From contig JAFDXD010000071.1 of assembly GCA_018268135.1 (NCBI GenBank), forward strand, positions 1-64,000: a DNA stretch of 64,000 nucleotides. Direction: 5' to 3'. Shown here in pieces: positions 43,807-52,487 of the stretch; positions within the stretch are counted from its first letter, which is position 1, and every line of letters begins with the position of its first letter. Position numbers and translations under genes: made by a program. The DNA is from Bacteroidota bacterium (GTDB taxonomy: Bacteria; Bacteroidota; Bacteroidia; Chitinophagales; Chitinophagaceae). The notes under the pieces were generated by a model, which made no database searches, was not told where the DNA came from, and saw only the letters and a program-made list of their open reading frames with translations.

Positions 43807-46218
43807 TTATTTTTTTAGCGTGTTTTCAAATAATTTAAAAATACGTTTGTACTCATCTGTCCAACTGCTTGGCTCTACAAAGCCATGGTCTTCCATTGGA
43901 AACGGCGCTATTTCCCAATTATCTTTGCCCAGCTCAATTAAGCGCTGGCTAAGCTTTACAGCGTCCTGAAAATTTACATTTAGATCTACCATGCCATGGC
44001 ATATCAATAAATTTCCTTTGAGGCCGTTGGCAAAATACAATGGCGAACTTTGGTAATAAGCAATGCTATCGGTAAACGGTTCGTTTAAAATATTGGAAGT
44101 GTAGCCATGATTATAATTTGCCCAATCGGTTACTGGCCTTAAGGCTGCGCCTGAAGTAAATACATCGGGTTGGGTAAACATGGCCATGAGAGAAATGAAC
44201 CCTCCATAAGAGCCGCCATATACACCTGTATGCTTTGGATTCACACCAAAATTTTTTACCATGTAATTTATAGCATCTACATTGTCTGTTAAATCTTTGC
44301 CTCCCATGTGGCGATAAATGCCCGTACGCCAATTGCGGCCATAGCCTGCACTTCCGCGATAATCAATATCCATTACATAGTATCCATTATCTGCCAATAA
44401 ATTATTGAACATAAATTCTCTAAAATAATCGCTCCACCATTTGTGTGCATTTTGCAGGTAGCCTGCGCCATGTACAAATAACACACCCGGCTTTGCAGGA
44501 TCGGGGTTGGCAGGTTTGTACACTCTGGCATATACATCAGCACCATCGCTTGCTTTAAATGTAATAAGCTCGGGATCCCTCCAGGCGTAGCTTTTAAATT
44601 CATCGCTTTGTGCTTTAAAGGTTAATTGCACTGGCGTAGCATGAGGTTTATTGTCTTGCAGATAAAGCTCCCAGGGTTTGTTGGTATAAGAATAAATGAC
44701 GGCTAAATGTTTTTCATCGGGCGATACGGTAACCCTGTTGGCGCCCGTCATATTAGTAATTCTTTCGGTTTTTCCGCTGGCAATATTGAGTTGATAAAAT
44801 TGTTTTTCGCCGGGAGCCACCTGGTTGGTAATGATGTAAAATGTTTTTTTATCCCGGCTTAATTGTGCTTCCTGCACCTCATAGTTACCGTTAGTAAGTT
44901 GTTTTTTACTTCCGGTAGTTACATTGGCAATGTATAAGTGCGAATAGCCGGTAGCTTCTGACTGGTACCAAAAATTATTATCATCTATCCACCCGGTGCT
45001 TCTAAAATCAATGCCCGGCCCTTGTATCCAGGCATCATCATGCTGGCGGTCTAATAATTTAAAGCTGCCTTTTGATGCATCCCATAGCATAAGCCACCTG
45101 TCTTTATTGTCTTGTGCTGATACTTCTACCACTCCATATTGCCCATTGGGTGACCATGACATACCGGAATAATCTACTGCCCGGTTGGCATCTTTTTTTT
45201 GCCATTGCTTTAATTCATTTGGGTAATCTTTTACATAAGCCGGTATATCTTTTATGCCGGGTATGTCATTTGTATTTAGTGCAATAATGGAATCTTTATC
45301 TCTGTCATACAAATAAAATTCTGAAACAGATTGTGGGCCTCCTACTTTAGTACGGCCATTTAAATCTGTAGTATAGCCCGACTCTGTTACATAATCGGGT
45401 ACAATGGTATTTTTGCCCACGCCATATTTTACCAGTCTATAACTTACAAAACGCCCGTCGGGACTGATATTGATGCCCTGTAATCTTTTATCGCCGGTAA
45501 CTATGGCCTTCATTTCTTTTTGCTTAGTGGCTTTTTCATAAGCCATTGCAGCATCTCTTTTTTCTTTTCTTGATTTTAATACTTCAAAATTCTTTAGTTG
45601 ATCTTTGTTCAACCATTCTTCTTCTATATTGCCATTGCTCTGTGTGGCATTACTATTTGATCTATTTCTAAAGCCCATCATTGGGTTGGGCGCTGCTGCT
45701 GCATTTCCGTCTGATTTTACATTGGTAAGTTGTGAGGTTTGGCCGGTAGCAATATCCCAGGCAAATAAATTTTGATTAAGGGTGTACACTATTTTAGAAT
45801 CATTAAAACAAAAGCCAGGATTGTATTCAAAATCGAATGTTTGCGTTATTCTTATGGTTTTGCCATTTTTTTTATTTACATAAAAAATGTCGCCATCTTT
45901 ATTGTACACATAAGCGGTAAATGTTTTATTGTAAACAATATTATCGGCTTCCAATACTTCTCTTTTTTCTTCTACGGTTGCTTTTACCGGCACTTTATTT
46001 TTTAATGTGATGAAGTAGAGAGAGTCTGATGGGGCTTTATCGGGATTCCAGTAAAAATAAAGTTTGCTGCCATCTACACTCCAAAATGCGCCTGATGGCG
46101 AAGTTCCCATCCACTTAGGGTCTCTCATTATTTTTTCAACAGTTAGCTTGCCTAAGTCTTGTGCATAAAGGCTGCCGGTAATAAAAGCAAGAACAACAAA
46201 AAGTATTTTTTTTGTCAT
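43807..46218 (-). CDS. S9-family peptidase (DPP-IV-like)
   Basis: 803 residues from the preferred ATG at 46218, which gives a clean signal peptide (TKKILFVVLAFITGSLYAQ). The N-terminal beta-propeller covers about 40-530. The C-terminal alpha/beta-hydrolase has the catalytic serine in GVYGGSYGGF, the aspartate in CHGMVDLNVNF, and the histidine in MEDHGFVEP. It should cleave short peptides in the periplasm. The ORF could extend to 46275, but that start would overlap hutI. It lies after hutI on the same strand. Confidence 0.93.
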   Translation of the reverse strand: MTKKILFVVLAFITGSLYAQDLGKLTVEKIMRDPKWMGTSPSGAFWSVDGSKLYFYWNPDKAPSDSLYFITLKNKVPVKATVEEKREVLEADNIVYNKTFTAYVYNKDGDIFYVNKKNGKTIRITQTFDFEYNPGFCFNDSKIVYTLNQNLFAWDIATGQTSQLTNVKSDGNAAAAPNPMMGFRNRSNSNATQSNGNIEEEWLNKDQLKNFEVLKSRKEKRDAAMAYEKATKQKEMKAIVTGDKRLQGINISPDGRFVSYRLVKYGVGKNTIVPDYVTESGYTTDLNGRTKVGGPQSVSEFYLYDRDKDSIIALNTNDIPGIKDIPAYVKDYPNELKQWQKKDANRAVDYSGMSWSPNGQYGVVEVSAQDNKDRWLMLWDASKGSFKLLDRQHDDAWIQGPGIDFRSTGWIDDNNFWYQSEATGYSHLYIANVTTGSKKQLTNGNYEVQEAQLSRDKKTFYIITNQVAPGEKQFYQLNIASGKTERITNMTGANRVTVSPDEKHLAVIYSYTNKPWELYLQDNKPHATPVQLTFKAQSDEFKSYAWRDPELITFKASDGADVYARVYKPANPDPAKPGVLFVHGAGYLQNAHKWWSDYFREFMFNNLLADNGYYVMDIDYRGSAGYGRNWRTGIYRHMGGKDLTDNVDAINYMVKNFGVNPKHTGVYGGSYGGFISLMAMFTQPDVFTSGAALRPVTDWANYNHGYTSNILNEPFTDSIAYYQSSPLYFANGLKGNLLICHGMVDLNVNFQDAVKLSQRLIELGKDNWEIAPFPMEDHGFVEPSSWTDEYKRIFKLFENTLKK

Positions 46219-46262
46219 AAGATAAGTTTTGAAAGTAAAATTTGAATAAAAGTAAATAAAAA

Positions 46263-47507
46263 TCAATTTACCCATTCACCACTTATCATAATGCGCTGAA
46301 TATGGTTGCTTGCAAAACTGTAAAATAAATAAGCCAATGATGGGATGGGCCTGGCAAAAATTAAATTGGCTCTTTTGCCCACGCTGATGCTGCCAACTTC
46401 TGAAGCTGCTTCCATTGCAAAAGCCCCGTTAATGGTAGCTGCATTAATAACTTCCTCCGGCAGCATTTTCATTTGTATGCAACTAATGGCAGTTACAAAA
46501 TTCATATTGCCCGAAGGAGATGAGCCGGGGTTGTAATCAGAAGCGAGCGCTACTGCTGCGCCGGCATCTATCAATGCCCGTGCAGGCTGGTAAGCCATTC
46601 GTAAAAAAAATGCAGCAGTAGGCAATAAAGTACATACACCGGCATAGCCGGATAATTTTTTTATATCATCAGGGGTAAGCGTTTCTAAATGATCGAGCGA
46701 TACAGCCTGATTGGCAATGCCAATATCAATACCTCCAATACTGTTGAGCTGGTTTACATGTAGTTTTGGTTTTAGCCCATAAGCCGCTCCTGCCTTACAT
46801 ATTGTATCCGTTTCTTCTGCCGAAAAAAAACCTTTTTCGCAAAATACATCAATATAATCTGCCAGTTTTTCGGCAGCAATTACGGGCAGCATTTCATTAA
46901 TAATTAAATCAATATATCCCTGGTGATTATCTTTATAGGCTAACGGGTAGGTATGTGCGCCCAAAAATGTGGCTTTAATTAAAAGCCCTGATTGCTCTTT
47001 TAATTTTTTTATTACCCTTAGCATTTTTAATTCATCAGCTACCGATAAGCCATAGCCGCTTTTTATTTCTATTGCTCCGGTGCCAAGCAGCGTAAGCTCT
47101 TTTAATCTGTAAAGAGCATCAGTGTACAGGTTTTCTTCAGTAGCCTGCTGTATTTTTCTGGCAGAGTTTAGTATCCCTCCTCCCCTTTCTGCTATTTCTG
47201 CATAGCTTAATCCATTTATTTTATCTACAAATTCGGCTTCCCGGCTTCCGGCAAATACAAGGTGGGTATGGCTATCGCACCAGCAGGGCAATACTATCTG
47301 ATCGCTTGCATCTACAATGTTTTTGGGTGGGTGCGGCACCATCCAGTCTAATTCGTACATGTGCCCCAAAGCTGCTATTATACCATCTTCTATTAATACA
47401 AAGGCATTTTCAATTGCAGGTAAATCGGCCAAAGCTTTTCCCCGAAGCAATATGGATTCTTCTCTTGTGTTTACCAGTAGTTTTATATTGATAATGAGTG
47501 TGGTCAT
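46263..47507 (-). CDS. hutI: Imidazolonepropionase
   Basis: 414 residues. An amidohydrolase with the metal-binding DSHTHLVFAGSRE motif near residue 75, EIKSGYGL near 153, and ASDYNPGSSPSGNM near 331. It hydrolyses imidazolone-5-propionate to formiminoglutamate, the third step of histidine degradation. The genes for the other Hut steps are not in the window. An S9 peptidase gene follows it after 44 bp, so peptide and histidine use may be linked, though this is inference. It starts 36 bp after a small secreted protein gene. Confidence 0.93.
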   Translation of the reverse strand: MTTLIINIKLLVNTREESILLRGKALADLPAIENAFVLIEDGIIAALGHMYELDWMVPHPPKNIVDASDQIVLPCWCDSHTHLVFAGSREAEFVDKINGLSYAEIAERGGGILNSARKIQQATEENLYTDALYRLKELTLLGTGAIEIKSGYGLSVADELKMLRVIKKLKEQSGLLIKATFLGAHTYPLAYKDNHQGYIDLIINEMLPVIAAEKLADYIDVFCEKGFFSAEETDTICKAGAAYGLKPKLHVNQLNSIGGIDIGIANQAVSLDHLETLTPDDIKKLSGYAGVCTLLPTAAFFLRMAYQPARALIDAGAAVALASDYNPGSSPSGNMNFVTAISCIQMKMLPEEVINAATINGAFAMEAASEVGSISVGKRANLIFARPIPSLAYLFYSFASNHIQRIMISGEWVN

Positions 47508-47543
47508 GTTATCATTACAGCTTTTACAAGATGAATGTTCTTC

Positions 47544-48020
47544 CTAATTATTTTTAACTGATTGTGTTGTAATATTTATAAATCTTTCCCCGGCATTTGC
47601 ATCTTCAGCATTTACCCAAATTACATCTTTGGTTATGTTGACGGTAAAAATTTCTGATTGCTCTATTAAAATTTTATCAGCATCTTTTACAACTACTTTA
47701 TTTATTGCAAACCGCAGGTTACTATCTTTTGCCGCTATTTTATATTGATAAAGGATGTCTTTAGCAGTTAATAGCCTGGCAGTTTTTTTTGAGGAAATAT
47801 TTATAACACCGTTTTTGCCTTCAAGGCCATAAGGCAGTGTTTTTAATGAGTCGTTCAATACCTGCATGCTATCAATAGAAGCAGGATTAATGATTAGGCT
47901 GTTGAGGTTGGTTTTGAAACCATTTACCAGTACCAATGGTTCATTTTCTATAATCACTTTTTTTTGAGCAGATAATAAGGCAGGGCTAAGTAAGATGAAC
48001 CATAGTGGGAGCCACTTCAT
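47544..48020 (-). CDS. Small secreted protein resembling a TonB plug segment
   Basis: 158 residues from the ATG at 48020, which gives a signal peptide (KWLPLWFILLSPALLSAQ). The ORF can extend to 48038 but adds only six residues. The mature part contains ASIDSMQVLNDSLKTLPYG followed by GLEGKNGVINISSKK, close to the plug-domain signature of TonB-dependent receptors. There is no barrel after it; the rest is about 85 residues of unknown fold. It may be a stand-alone plug-like protein that binds a partner in the periplasm or outer membrane. It could also be the relic of a larger gene. It follows groEL and its terminator. Confidence 0.7.
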   Translation of the reverse strand: MKWLPLWFILLSPALLSAQKKVIIENEPLVLVNGFKTNLNSLIINPASIDSMQVLNDSLKTLPYGLEGKNGVINISSKKTARLLTAKDILYQYKIAAKDSNLRFAINKVVVKDADKILIEQSEIFTVNITKDVIWVNAEDANAGERFINITTQSVKNN

Positions 48021-48151
48021 TTTAATAGTAAAAATCATTGCTCAAACCTACATGATTTTTTTCAATCATAAAATTTAAGAGCAAGGCCAATCAGTACCTT
48101 TGTTTTTTACAGATACATTTCAAAATATTTTCACAGGCATTGTAGCTTCAT

Positions 48152-48187
48152 CAAAAAAAAATCCCCGAAGCTTGTGCAACGGGGATA
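48152..48187 (-). terminator. Intrinsic terminator of groEL
   Basis: On the minus strand the arms ATCCCCG and CGGGGAT (plus positions 48180-48186 and 48161-48167) are followed by eight or nine T residues. It lies 23 bp after the groEL stop codon. Confidence 0.88.
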
Positions 48188-48209
48188 TTTAAGTAAATAT
48201 TTATAACGA

Positions 48210-49847
48210 TTAGTAGCCCATGCCACCCATATCAGGCGCACCGCCATGCATGTGTGGAGCTTCTTCTTTTGGTTTGTCGGCTATTACACACTCTGTGGTA
48301 AGCAACATACCGGCAATAGAAGCAGCGTTTTCTAATGCTACACGGCTTACTTTAGTTGGGTCAATAACACCGGCTTTAAATAAATTTTCATACACTTCTG
48401 TACGAGCATTAAAGCCATAATCGCCTTTGCCTTCTTTTATTTTTTGAATAACAATAGAGCCATCTATTCCTGCATTGGCAGTAAGGGTGCGAATAGGTTC
48501 TTCTAATGCCCTGCGAACTATTTGCATACCGGTTTGCTCATCTGCAATCTGGCCTTTTACTTTTGGCTCAAGGCTGGCAACTGCACGGATATAAGCAACA
48601 CCACCACCAGGTACTATGCCTTCTTCTACTGCTGCACGGGTTGCATGCAATGCATCATCTACACGGTCTTTCTTTTCTTTCATTTCTACTTCAGTAGTAG
48701 CGCCTACATAAAGTACTGCTACACCACCGGCTAATTTAGCCAGGCGCTCCTGCAATTTTTCTTTATCGTAGTCAGAAGTGGTAGTTTCTATTTGTGCTTT
48801 TATTTGATTAATACGGCCTGTGATATCAGCTTTTTTACCTTTACCACCTACTATTACAGTATTGTCTTTATTAATAGTGATAGAAGCAGCCTGACCTAAT
48901 GCAGTAAGTTCTGCATTTTCTAATTTATGACCCATTTCTTCGCTTATTACAGTACCGCCTGTAAGTTTAGCAATATCTTCCAGCATTTCTTTTCTCCTGT
49001 CGCCAAAGCCCGGAGCCTTTACAGCAGCCACTTTTAGCGTACCACGTAGTTTATTTACAACTAAGGTAGAAAGCGCTTCACCATCAAGGTCTTCAGCAAT
49101 TATTACCAATGGCCTTCCGCTTTGTGCTACTTTTTCAAGTACCGGAAGTATATCTTTCATGGTAGAAATCTTTTTGTCGTATATCAGCAAGTAAGGCGAT
49201 TGTAAATCTGCCTCCATCTTTTCTGTATTGGTTACAAAGTAAGCTGAGATATATCCACGGTCAAATTGCATACCTTCTACTATTTCTACAGTAGTATCGG
49301 TGCCTTTTGCTTCTTCTACCGTAATAACGCCTTCTTTACCCACTTTCAAAAATGCTTCAGCAATTAGTTTACCAATGGTTTCATCATTATTTGCAGAGAT
49401 GGTAGCTACTTGTTGTATTTTTTTGCTATCGTTACCTACTGTTTGGGTTTGGGCTTTTAAGCTTTCTACCACCAGGCTTACTGCTTTATCAATACCACGT
49501 TTAAGGTCCATTGGGTTAGCGCCTGCAGCTACCATTTTAAGCCCTTCGCTAATGATGCTTTGAGCAAGCACGGTTGCAGTAGTGGTACCGTCTCCGGCAT
49601 TTTCAGCAGTTTTGCTGGCCACTTCTTTTACCATTTGTGCACCCATATTTTCAATGGGGTCTTCCAGTTCTATTTCTTTAGCTACGGTTACACCATCTTT
49701 AGTAACAGAGGGGGCACCAAATTTCTTTTCTATCACCACATTACGGCCTTTAGGGCCAAGGGTTACTTTTACAGCGTTGGATAATGTGTCCACGCCTTTT
49801 TTCATTTTATTTCTTGCTTCAATATCGAAGTATATCATTTTTGCCAT
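48210..49847 (-). CDS. groEL: Chaperonin GroEL (60 kDa)
   Basis: 545 residues. It opens [21 protein letters not shown] and has the ATP-binding [17 protein letters not shown], the [11 protein letters not shown] motif near residue 87, and the Gly/Met-rich C-terminal tail ending MGGMGY. It forms the tetradecameric folding chamber with GroES. It is 99 bp downstream of groES on the same strand and ends at a strong terminator. The operon is the usual groES-groEL order. Confidence 0.97.
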   Translation of the reverse strand: MAKMIYFDIEARNKMKKGVDTLSNAVKVTLGPKGRNVVIEKKFGAPSVTKDGVTVAKEIELEDPIENMGAQMVKEVASKTAENAGDGTTTATVLAQSIISEGLKMVAAGANPMDLKRGIDKAVSLVVESLKAQTQTVGNDSKKIQQVATISANNDETIGKLIAEAFLKVGKEGVITVEEAKGTDTTVEIVEGMQFDRGYISAYFVTNTEKMEADLQSPYLLIYDKKISTMKDILPVLEKVAQSGRPLVIIAEDLDGEALSTLVVNKLRGTLKVAAVKAPGFGDRRKEMLEDIAKLTGGTVISEEMGHKLENAELTALGQAASITINKDNTVIVGGKGKKADITGRINQIKAQIETTTSDYDKEKLQERLAKLAGGVAVLYVGATTEVEMKEKKDRVDDALHATRAAVEEGIVPGGGVAYIRAVASLEPKVKGQIADEQTGMQIVRRALEEPIRTLTANAGIDGSIVIQKIKEGKGDYGFNARTEVYENLFKAGVIDPTKVSRVALENAASIAGMLLTTECVIADKPKEEAPHMHGGAPDMGGMGY

Positions 49848-49946
49848 AAAATCAATTTTGATTATTTGCTAATTCAACAATGTTGTTAATGTAAAAAATT
49901 ATTTAAGAGCCGCTCATTTTTTATACATGAAAGACTAATGCTGCAT

Positions 49947-50228
49947 TTATATAATTGCCAAAATATCGCTCTCTCTCATTATCAGGTAGTCCTGCCCTTC
50001 AATGCTAATTTCAGTACCGGCATATTTTCCATAAAGTACAGTATCACCTGCTTTTACAGTAACCGGTTCATCTTTTTTGCCAGGGCCTGCAGCCAATACA
50101 GTACCACGTTGTGGTTTTTCTTTTGCAGTATCCGGAATGATAATTCCACCGGCAGTTTTTTCTTCTGCCGCAGCAGCTTTCACAATTACCCTGTCGTGTA
50201 GCGGAGTAATGCTTAACTTTTTTGCCAT
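49947..50228 (-). CDS. groES: Co-chaperonin GroES (10 kDa)
   Basis: 93 residues. The mobile loop is visible as [21 protein letters not shown], and the C-terminus has [16 protein letters not shown]. It caps GroEL rings. The gene is first in the groES-groEL operon. A -7 box and a short inverted repeat lie upstream. Confidence 0.97.
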   Translation of the reverse strand: MAKKLSITPLHDRVIVKAAAAEEKTAGGIIIPDTAKEKPQRGTVLAAGPGKKDEPVTVKAGDTVLYGKYAGTEISIEGQDYLIMRESDILAII

Positions 50229-50282
50229 AATCTCTATGTTTTGTTTTTAATTAAAAATAAAACCCATATTTTTTTGGGTATG

Positions 50283-50290
50283 CAAAAGTA
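50283..50290 (-). promoter_or_regulatory. -7 box of groES
   Basis: On the minus strand TACTTTTG, an exact TAnnTTTG match. The start codon is 54 bp downstream. No CIRCE element (TTAGCACTC-type) was seen near it. Confidence 0.55.
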
Positions 50291-50325
50291 GGCTAATTTC
50301 ATACCAAACCTCATATAAGAATTCT

Positions 50326-50345
50326 TGACAGTATTAAAACTGTCA
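50326..50345. promoter_or_regulatory. Inverted repeat upstream of groES
   Basis: TGACAG (50326-50331) and CTGTCA (50340-50345), with an 8-nt A/T spacer. It lies about 35 bp upstream of the groES -7 box. It does not match CIRCE. It could be an operator, or chance. Confidence 0.35.
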
Positions 50346-50386
50346 GTCAGTCATTTACACTTATTTTTTGGCAAAAAAATATTATG

Positions 50387-50489
50387 GGCTGTCAGCATAT
50401 CCTTCATATCAGCCCCGGTTCCGGCTATCCGTTTTACCCTTCGTGCCTCAGGGTGCCACTCCTATCCGGCAGCCATTCAGCATTAGTAC
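50387..50489 (+). repeat. Dispersed intergenic repeat, copy C
   Basis: Begins GGCTGTCAG, has the 53-bp core at 50421-50473 ending CTATCCGGCAGC, and ends GCATTAGTAC. The stem GGGTGCC against GGCAGCC has one mismatch in this copy. It lies between groES and nusB, in the same orientation as copies A and B. Confidence 0.8.
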
Positions 50490-50580
50490 CTATCCCGGCA
50501 TGGCAAAGCAGTTGCTACTTATTTAGGCTGCCTTTATATTATTTATCGCTCCATTTGAACAACCACAATATTTAAACCCT

Positions 50581-50588
50581 TAATTTTG
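50581..50588 (+). promoter_or_regulatory. -7 box of nusB
   Basis: TAATTTTG, an exact TAnnTTTG match, 26 bp before the nusB ATG. TTTG at 50554-50557 could be a -33 box, with a slightly long 23-nt spacer. Confidence 0.6.
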
Positions 50589-50614
50589 CAGCCTAAAAAA
50601 TAAAGTTCTTATAG

Positions 50615-51544
50615 ATGATTAGCAGAAGAAATATTCGGGTGAAAGTGATGCAGACCTTGTACAGTATAGAAAGCAGTAAGGGCCAAACAAAGCCCGGCGA
50701 GCCTGATACTATTCTTACAAAAAAAATTGAGCAAACCCGTTTATTATTTACATACCTGGTACTGTTTATAAGTGAAGTAGCCCGCTATGCCGAAAAAGAT
50801 GCTTTACAAAAAGCAAGCAAGCACCTTCCTACTGCTGCCGATTTGCACATCAATACCAAACTGGCAGGCAATGAAATACTTTGGAAAATAGTAGAAGACA
50901 AAAGTTTTATAAGCAGTGTAGCCGATGCAAAGCTTTCACATATTATAGATAACGACCTCTTAAAAAAAATATATCAGGAGCTTGTATTAACAGCCGAGTA
51001 TAAAGAATATATTGAGGAGCAGGCAAGAGATAAAAAATCAGAAAAAAGAATACTCGAATTTATCTTTACAAACCTGATGCTGCCAAACGAAAGCTTTATC
51101 AGCCATGTAGAAGAGCATTTTATAAATTGGGATGATGATGCCGAAATGATGCACACCATGGTATTAAGCTATCTGAGCAAACCACAACAAAATTTTTTAG
51201 ATATTCTCAGCAAAGAAAAATGGGAGTTTGCAAAAAACTTATTATCAACAGTGATGGATAAGCAGCAGCATACTTTAGAAATCATAAAACCAAAATTAAA
51301 AAACTGGGATGCCGACCGTATTGCAGCGCTTGACCTTATCATTTTACAAATGGGTGTTTGCGAATTTTTATATTTTGAAACCATCCCTACAAAGGTTACC
51401 ATCAACGAGTATATTGATCTGGCCAAAGCCTACAGTACTGCACAAAGCGGACAGTTTATTAATGGCATGCTCGATAATATCAATAAAGAATTGACAGCCT
51501 CTCATAAAATTGAAAAAAGAAGTTTTAAAAACAGCACACTATAA
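50615..51544 (+). CDS. nusB: Transcription antitermination factor NusB (long form)
   Basis: 309 residues, about twice the length of E. coli NusB, as is usual in Bacteroidota. The first residues (SRRNIRVKVMQTLYSIE) look like the start of a NusB domain. The well-conserved NusB C-terminal half follows at the end (DRIAALDLIILQMGVCEFLYFETIPTKVTINEYIDLAKAYS near 230-275). NusB binds boxA RNA with S10 during rRNA transcription. It is the first gene of a plus-strand cluster with DUF1573, yajC and coaE. Confidence 0.92.
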   Translation: MISRRNIRVKVMQTLYSIESSKGQTKPGEPDTILTKKIEQTRLLFTYLVLFISEVARYAEKDALQKASKHLPTAADLHINTKLAGNEILWKIVEDKSFISSVADAKLSHIIDNDLLKKIYQELVLTAEYKEYIEEQARDKKSEKRILEFIFTNLMLPNESFISHVEEHFINWDDDAEMMHTMVLSYLSKPQQNFLDILSKEKWEFAKNLLSTVMDKQQHTLEIIKPKLKNWDADRIAALDLIILQMGVCEFLYFETIPTKVTINEYIDLAKAYSTAQSGQFINGMLDNINKELTASHKIEKRSFKNSTL

Positions 51545-51559
51545 TTTAAAAGACATCTA

Positions 51560-52006
51560 ATGATAAAAGGAATTTTCATAGTAGCAACCGCTTGTTTAAT
51601 ATTTACAAGCTGCGATGTACGCAAAAAAGATGCAAGGTCAAATATCCTAAATGGAGCAGAGCAACCGGTAGCAGCAAAAGACCCTACCACAGTGCAGATA
51701 ATTGATAGCGCCTATGACTTTGGAAATATTAACGAAGGCGATCAGGTAGAGTACAATTACAAGTTTAAAAATACGGGAAATAAGCCCCTTGTAATCATCC
51801 ATACTTCTGCAAGCTGCGGATGCACTGTGCCGGAAAAACCCGAGCAGCCAATTTTGCCCGGCGAAGTAGGTTTTATAAAAGTAAAATTTAATAGCGAACA
51901 CAGGGCAGGCAATGCTCATAAAACTATTAATGTAGAGTCTAACGCCAACCCTGCATTTCCTACACTTACACTTACCGGTGTAGTAAAAGCAAAAGACAAT
52001 AAGTAA
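51560..52006 (+). CDS. DUF1573-domain lipoprotein
   Basis: 148 residues. The N-terminal lipoprotein signal ends IFTSC (Cys15). The DUF1573 domain (from about 47) has the YDFGNINEGDQVEYNYKFKNTGNKPLVI pattern and a CGCTVP motif near residue 92, a beta-sandwich common in Bacteroidota secreted proteins. It is probably anchored to a membrane on the outer or periplasmic side. Its role is unknown. It starts 15 bp after nusB and lies 38 bp before yajC. Confidence 0.85.
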   Translation: MIKGIFIVATACLIFTSCDVRKKDARSNILNGAEQPVAAKDPTTVQIIDSAYDFGNINEGDQVEYNYKFKNTGNKPLVIIHTSASCGCTVPEKPEQPILPGEVGFIKVKFNSEHRAGNAHKTINVESNANPAFPTLTLTGVVKAKDNK

Positions 52007-52044
52007 TACACTTTAATTTTAAGCATTTAAACAAAAAAAAACAA

Positions 52045-52377
52045 ATGGAATTTTTAAACATTTTTTTGCAATCTCCCGCCGCAAGCAGTACAACTACTTT
52101 ATTTATGATGGGTGGTATGATATTAGTATTTTATTTTTTTATGATAAGGCCACAAGCCAAAAAGGCTAAAGCTCAAAAGACTTTTATCAACAATATGCAA
52201 AAGGGCGATAAAATTGTAACTATTGCCGGTATTCATGGCACCATCAATAAAGTAAATGAAGATGGCACCCTGCAATTAGAAACCAGCCCAGGCAGCTATA
52301 TGAAAATTGAAAGAAGTGCCATCAGCATGGAATGGACTTCTAATATTAATAAACCGGCTGATGCGGCAAGTAAATAA
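52045..52377 (+). CDS. yajC: Preprotein translocase subunit YajC
   Basis: 110 residues. One membrane helix (TTLFMMGGMILVFYFFMIRPQ, about 18-38) is followed by the conserved cytoplasmic part (AKAQKTFINNMQKGDKIVTIAGIHGTI). It associates with SecDF in the holo-translocon; secDF is at 56036. It is third in the cluster nusB-DUF1573-yajC-coaE. Confidence 0.93.
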   Translation: MEFLNIFLQSPAASSTTTLFMMGGMILVFYFFMIRPQAKKAKAQKTFINNMQKGDKIVTIAGIHGTINKVNEDGTLQLETSPGSYMKIERSAISMEWTSNINKPADAASK

Positions 52378-52394
52378 TTAATTAATTAATGGCT

Positions 52395-52440
52395 CTGCAT
52401 TTTACCTTCAATACCTTTTTATTTTGAAGGTAAAATGCAG
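52395..52440 (+). terminator. Long hairpin between yajC and coaE
   Basis: A perfect 17-bp inverted repeat (CTGCATTTTACCTTCAA at 52395-52411 and its complement at 52424-52440), with a 12-nt loop. After the second arm comes GGATTATC and then TTTTTT, so the T tract is 8 bp late. It is probably a terminator or mRNA-end stabiliser for yajC, with coaE expressed by read-through or its own promoter. Confidence 0.65.
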
Positions 52441-52487
52441 GGATTATCTTTTTTCAAAAGCATTATTGTATTGTAAACAAATACTCA

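Larger units (their letters stand above)
50229..50614. other. 386-bp divergent gap between groES and nusB
   Basis: Contains, left to right: the groES promoter box, a 6-bp inverted repeat with an 8-nt spacer, dispersed repeat copy C, and the nusB promoter box. No protein gene is supported. Confidence 0.6.

Noticed and set aside
48095..48187. Possible small RNA after a plus-strand TACCTTTG box and ending in the groEL hairpin
   Set aside because: The hairpin has its T tract only on the minus strand, so it does not terminate plus-strand transcripts; no second signal supports an RNA.
48220..48734. Several plus-strand ORFs inside groEL
   Set aside because: They lie antisense to a perfectly conserved groEL coding sequence, with no promoter or family similarity.
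50229..50345. CIRCE/HrcA operator at groES
   Set aside because: No TTAGCACTC or GAGTGCTAA half-sites were found.
20211..50489. Integron attC site or CRISPR repeat as explanation for the dispersed repeat
   Set aside because: No integrase, Cas gene or short regularly spaced repeats are in the window, and the copies are 9 to 21 kb apart and lack attC-type core sites.
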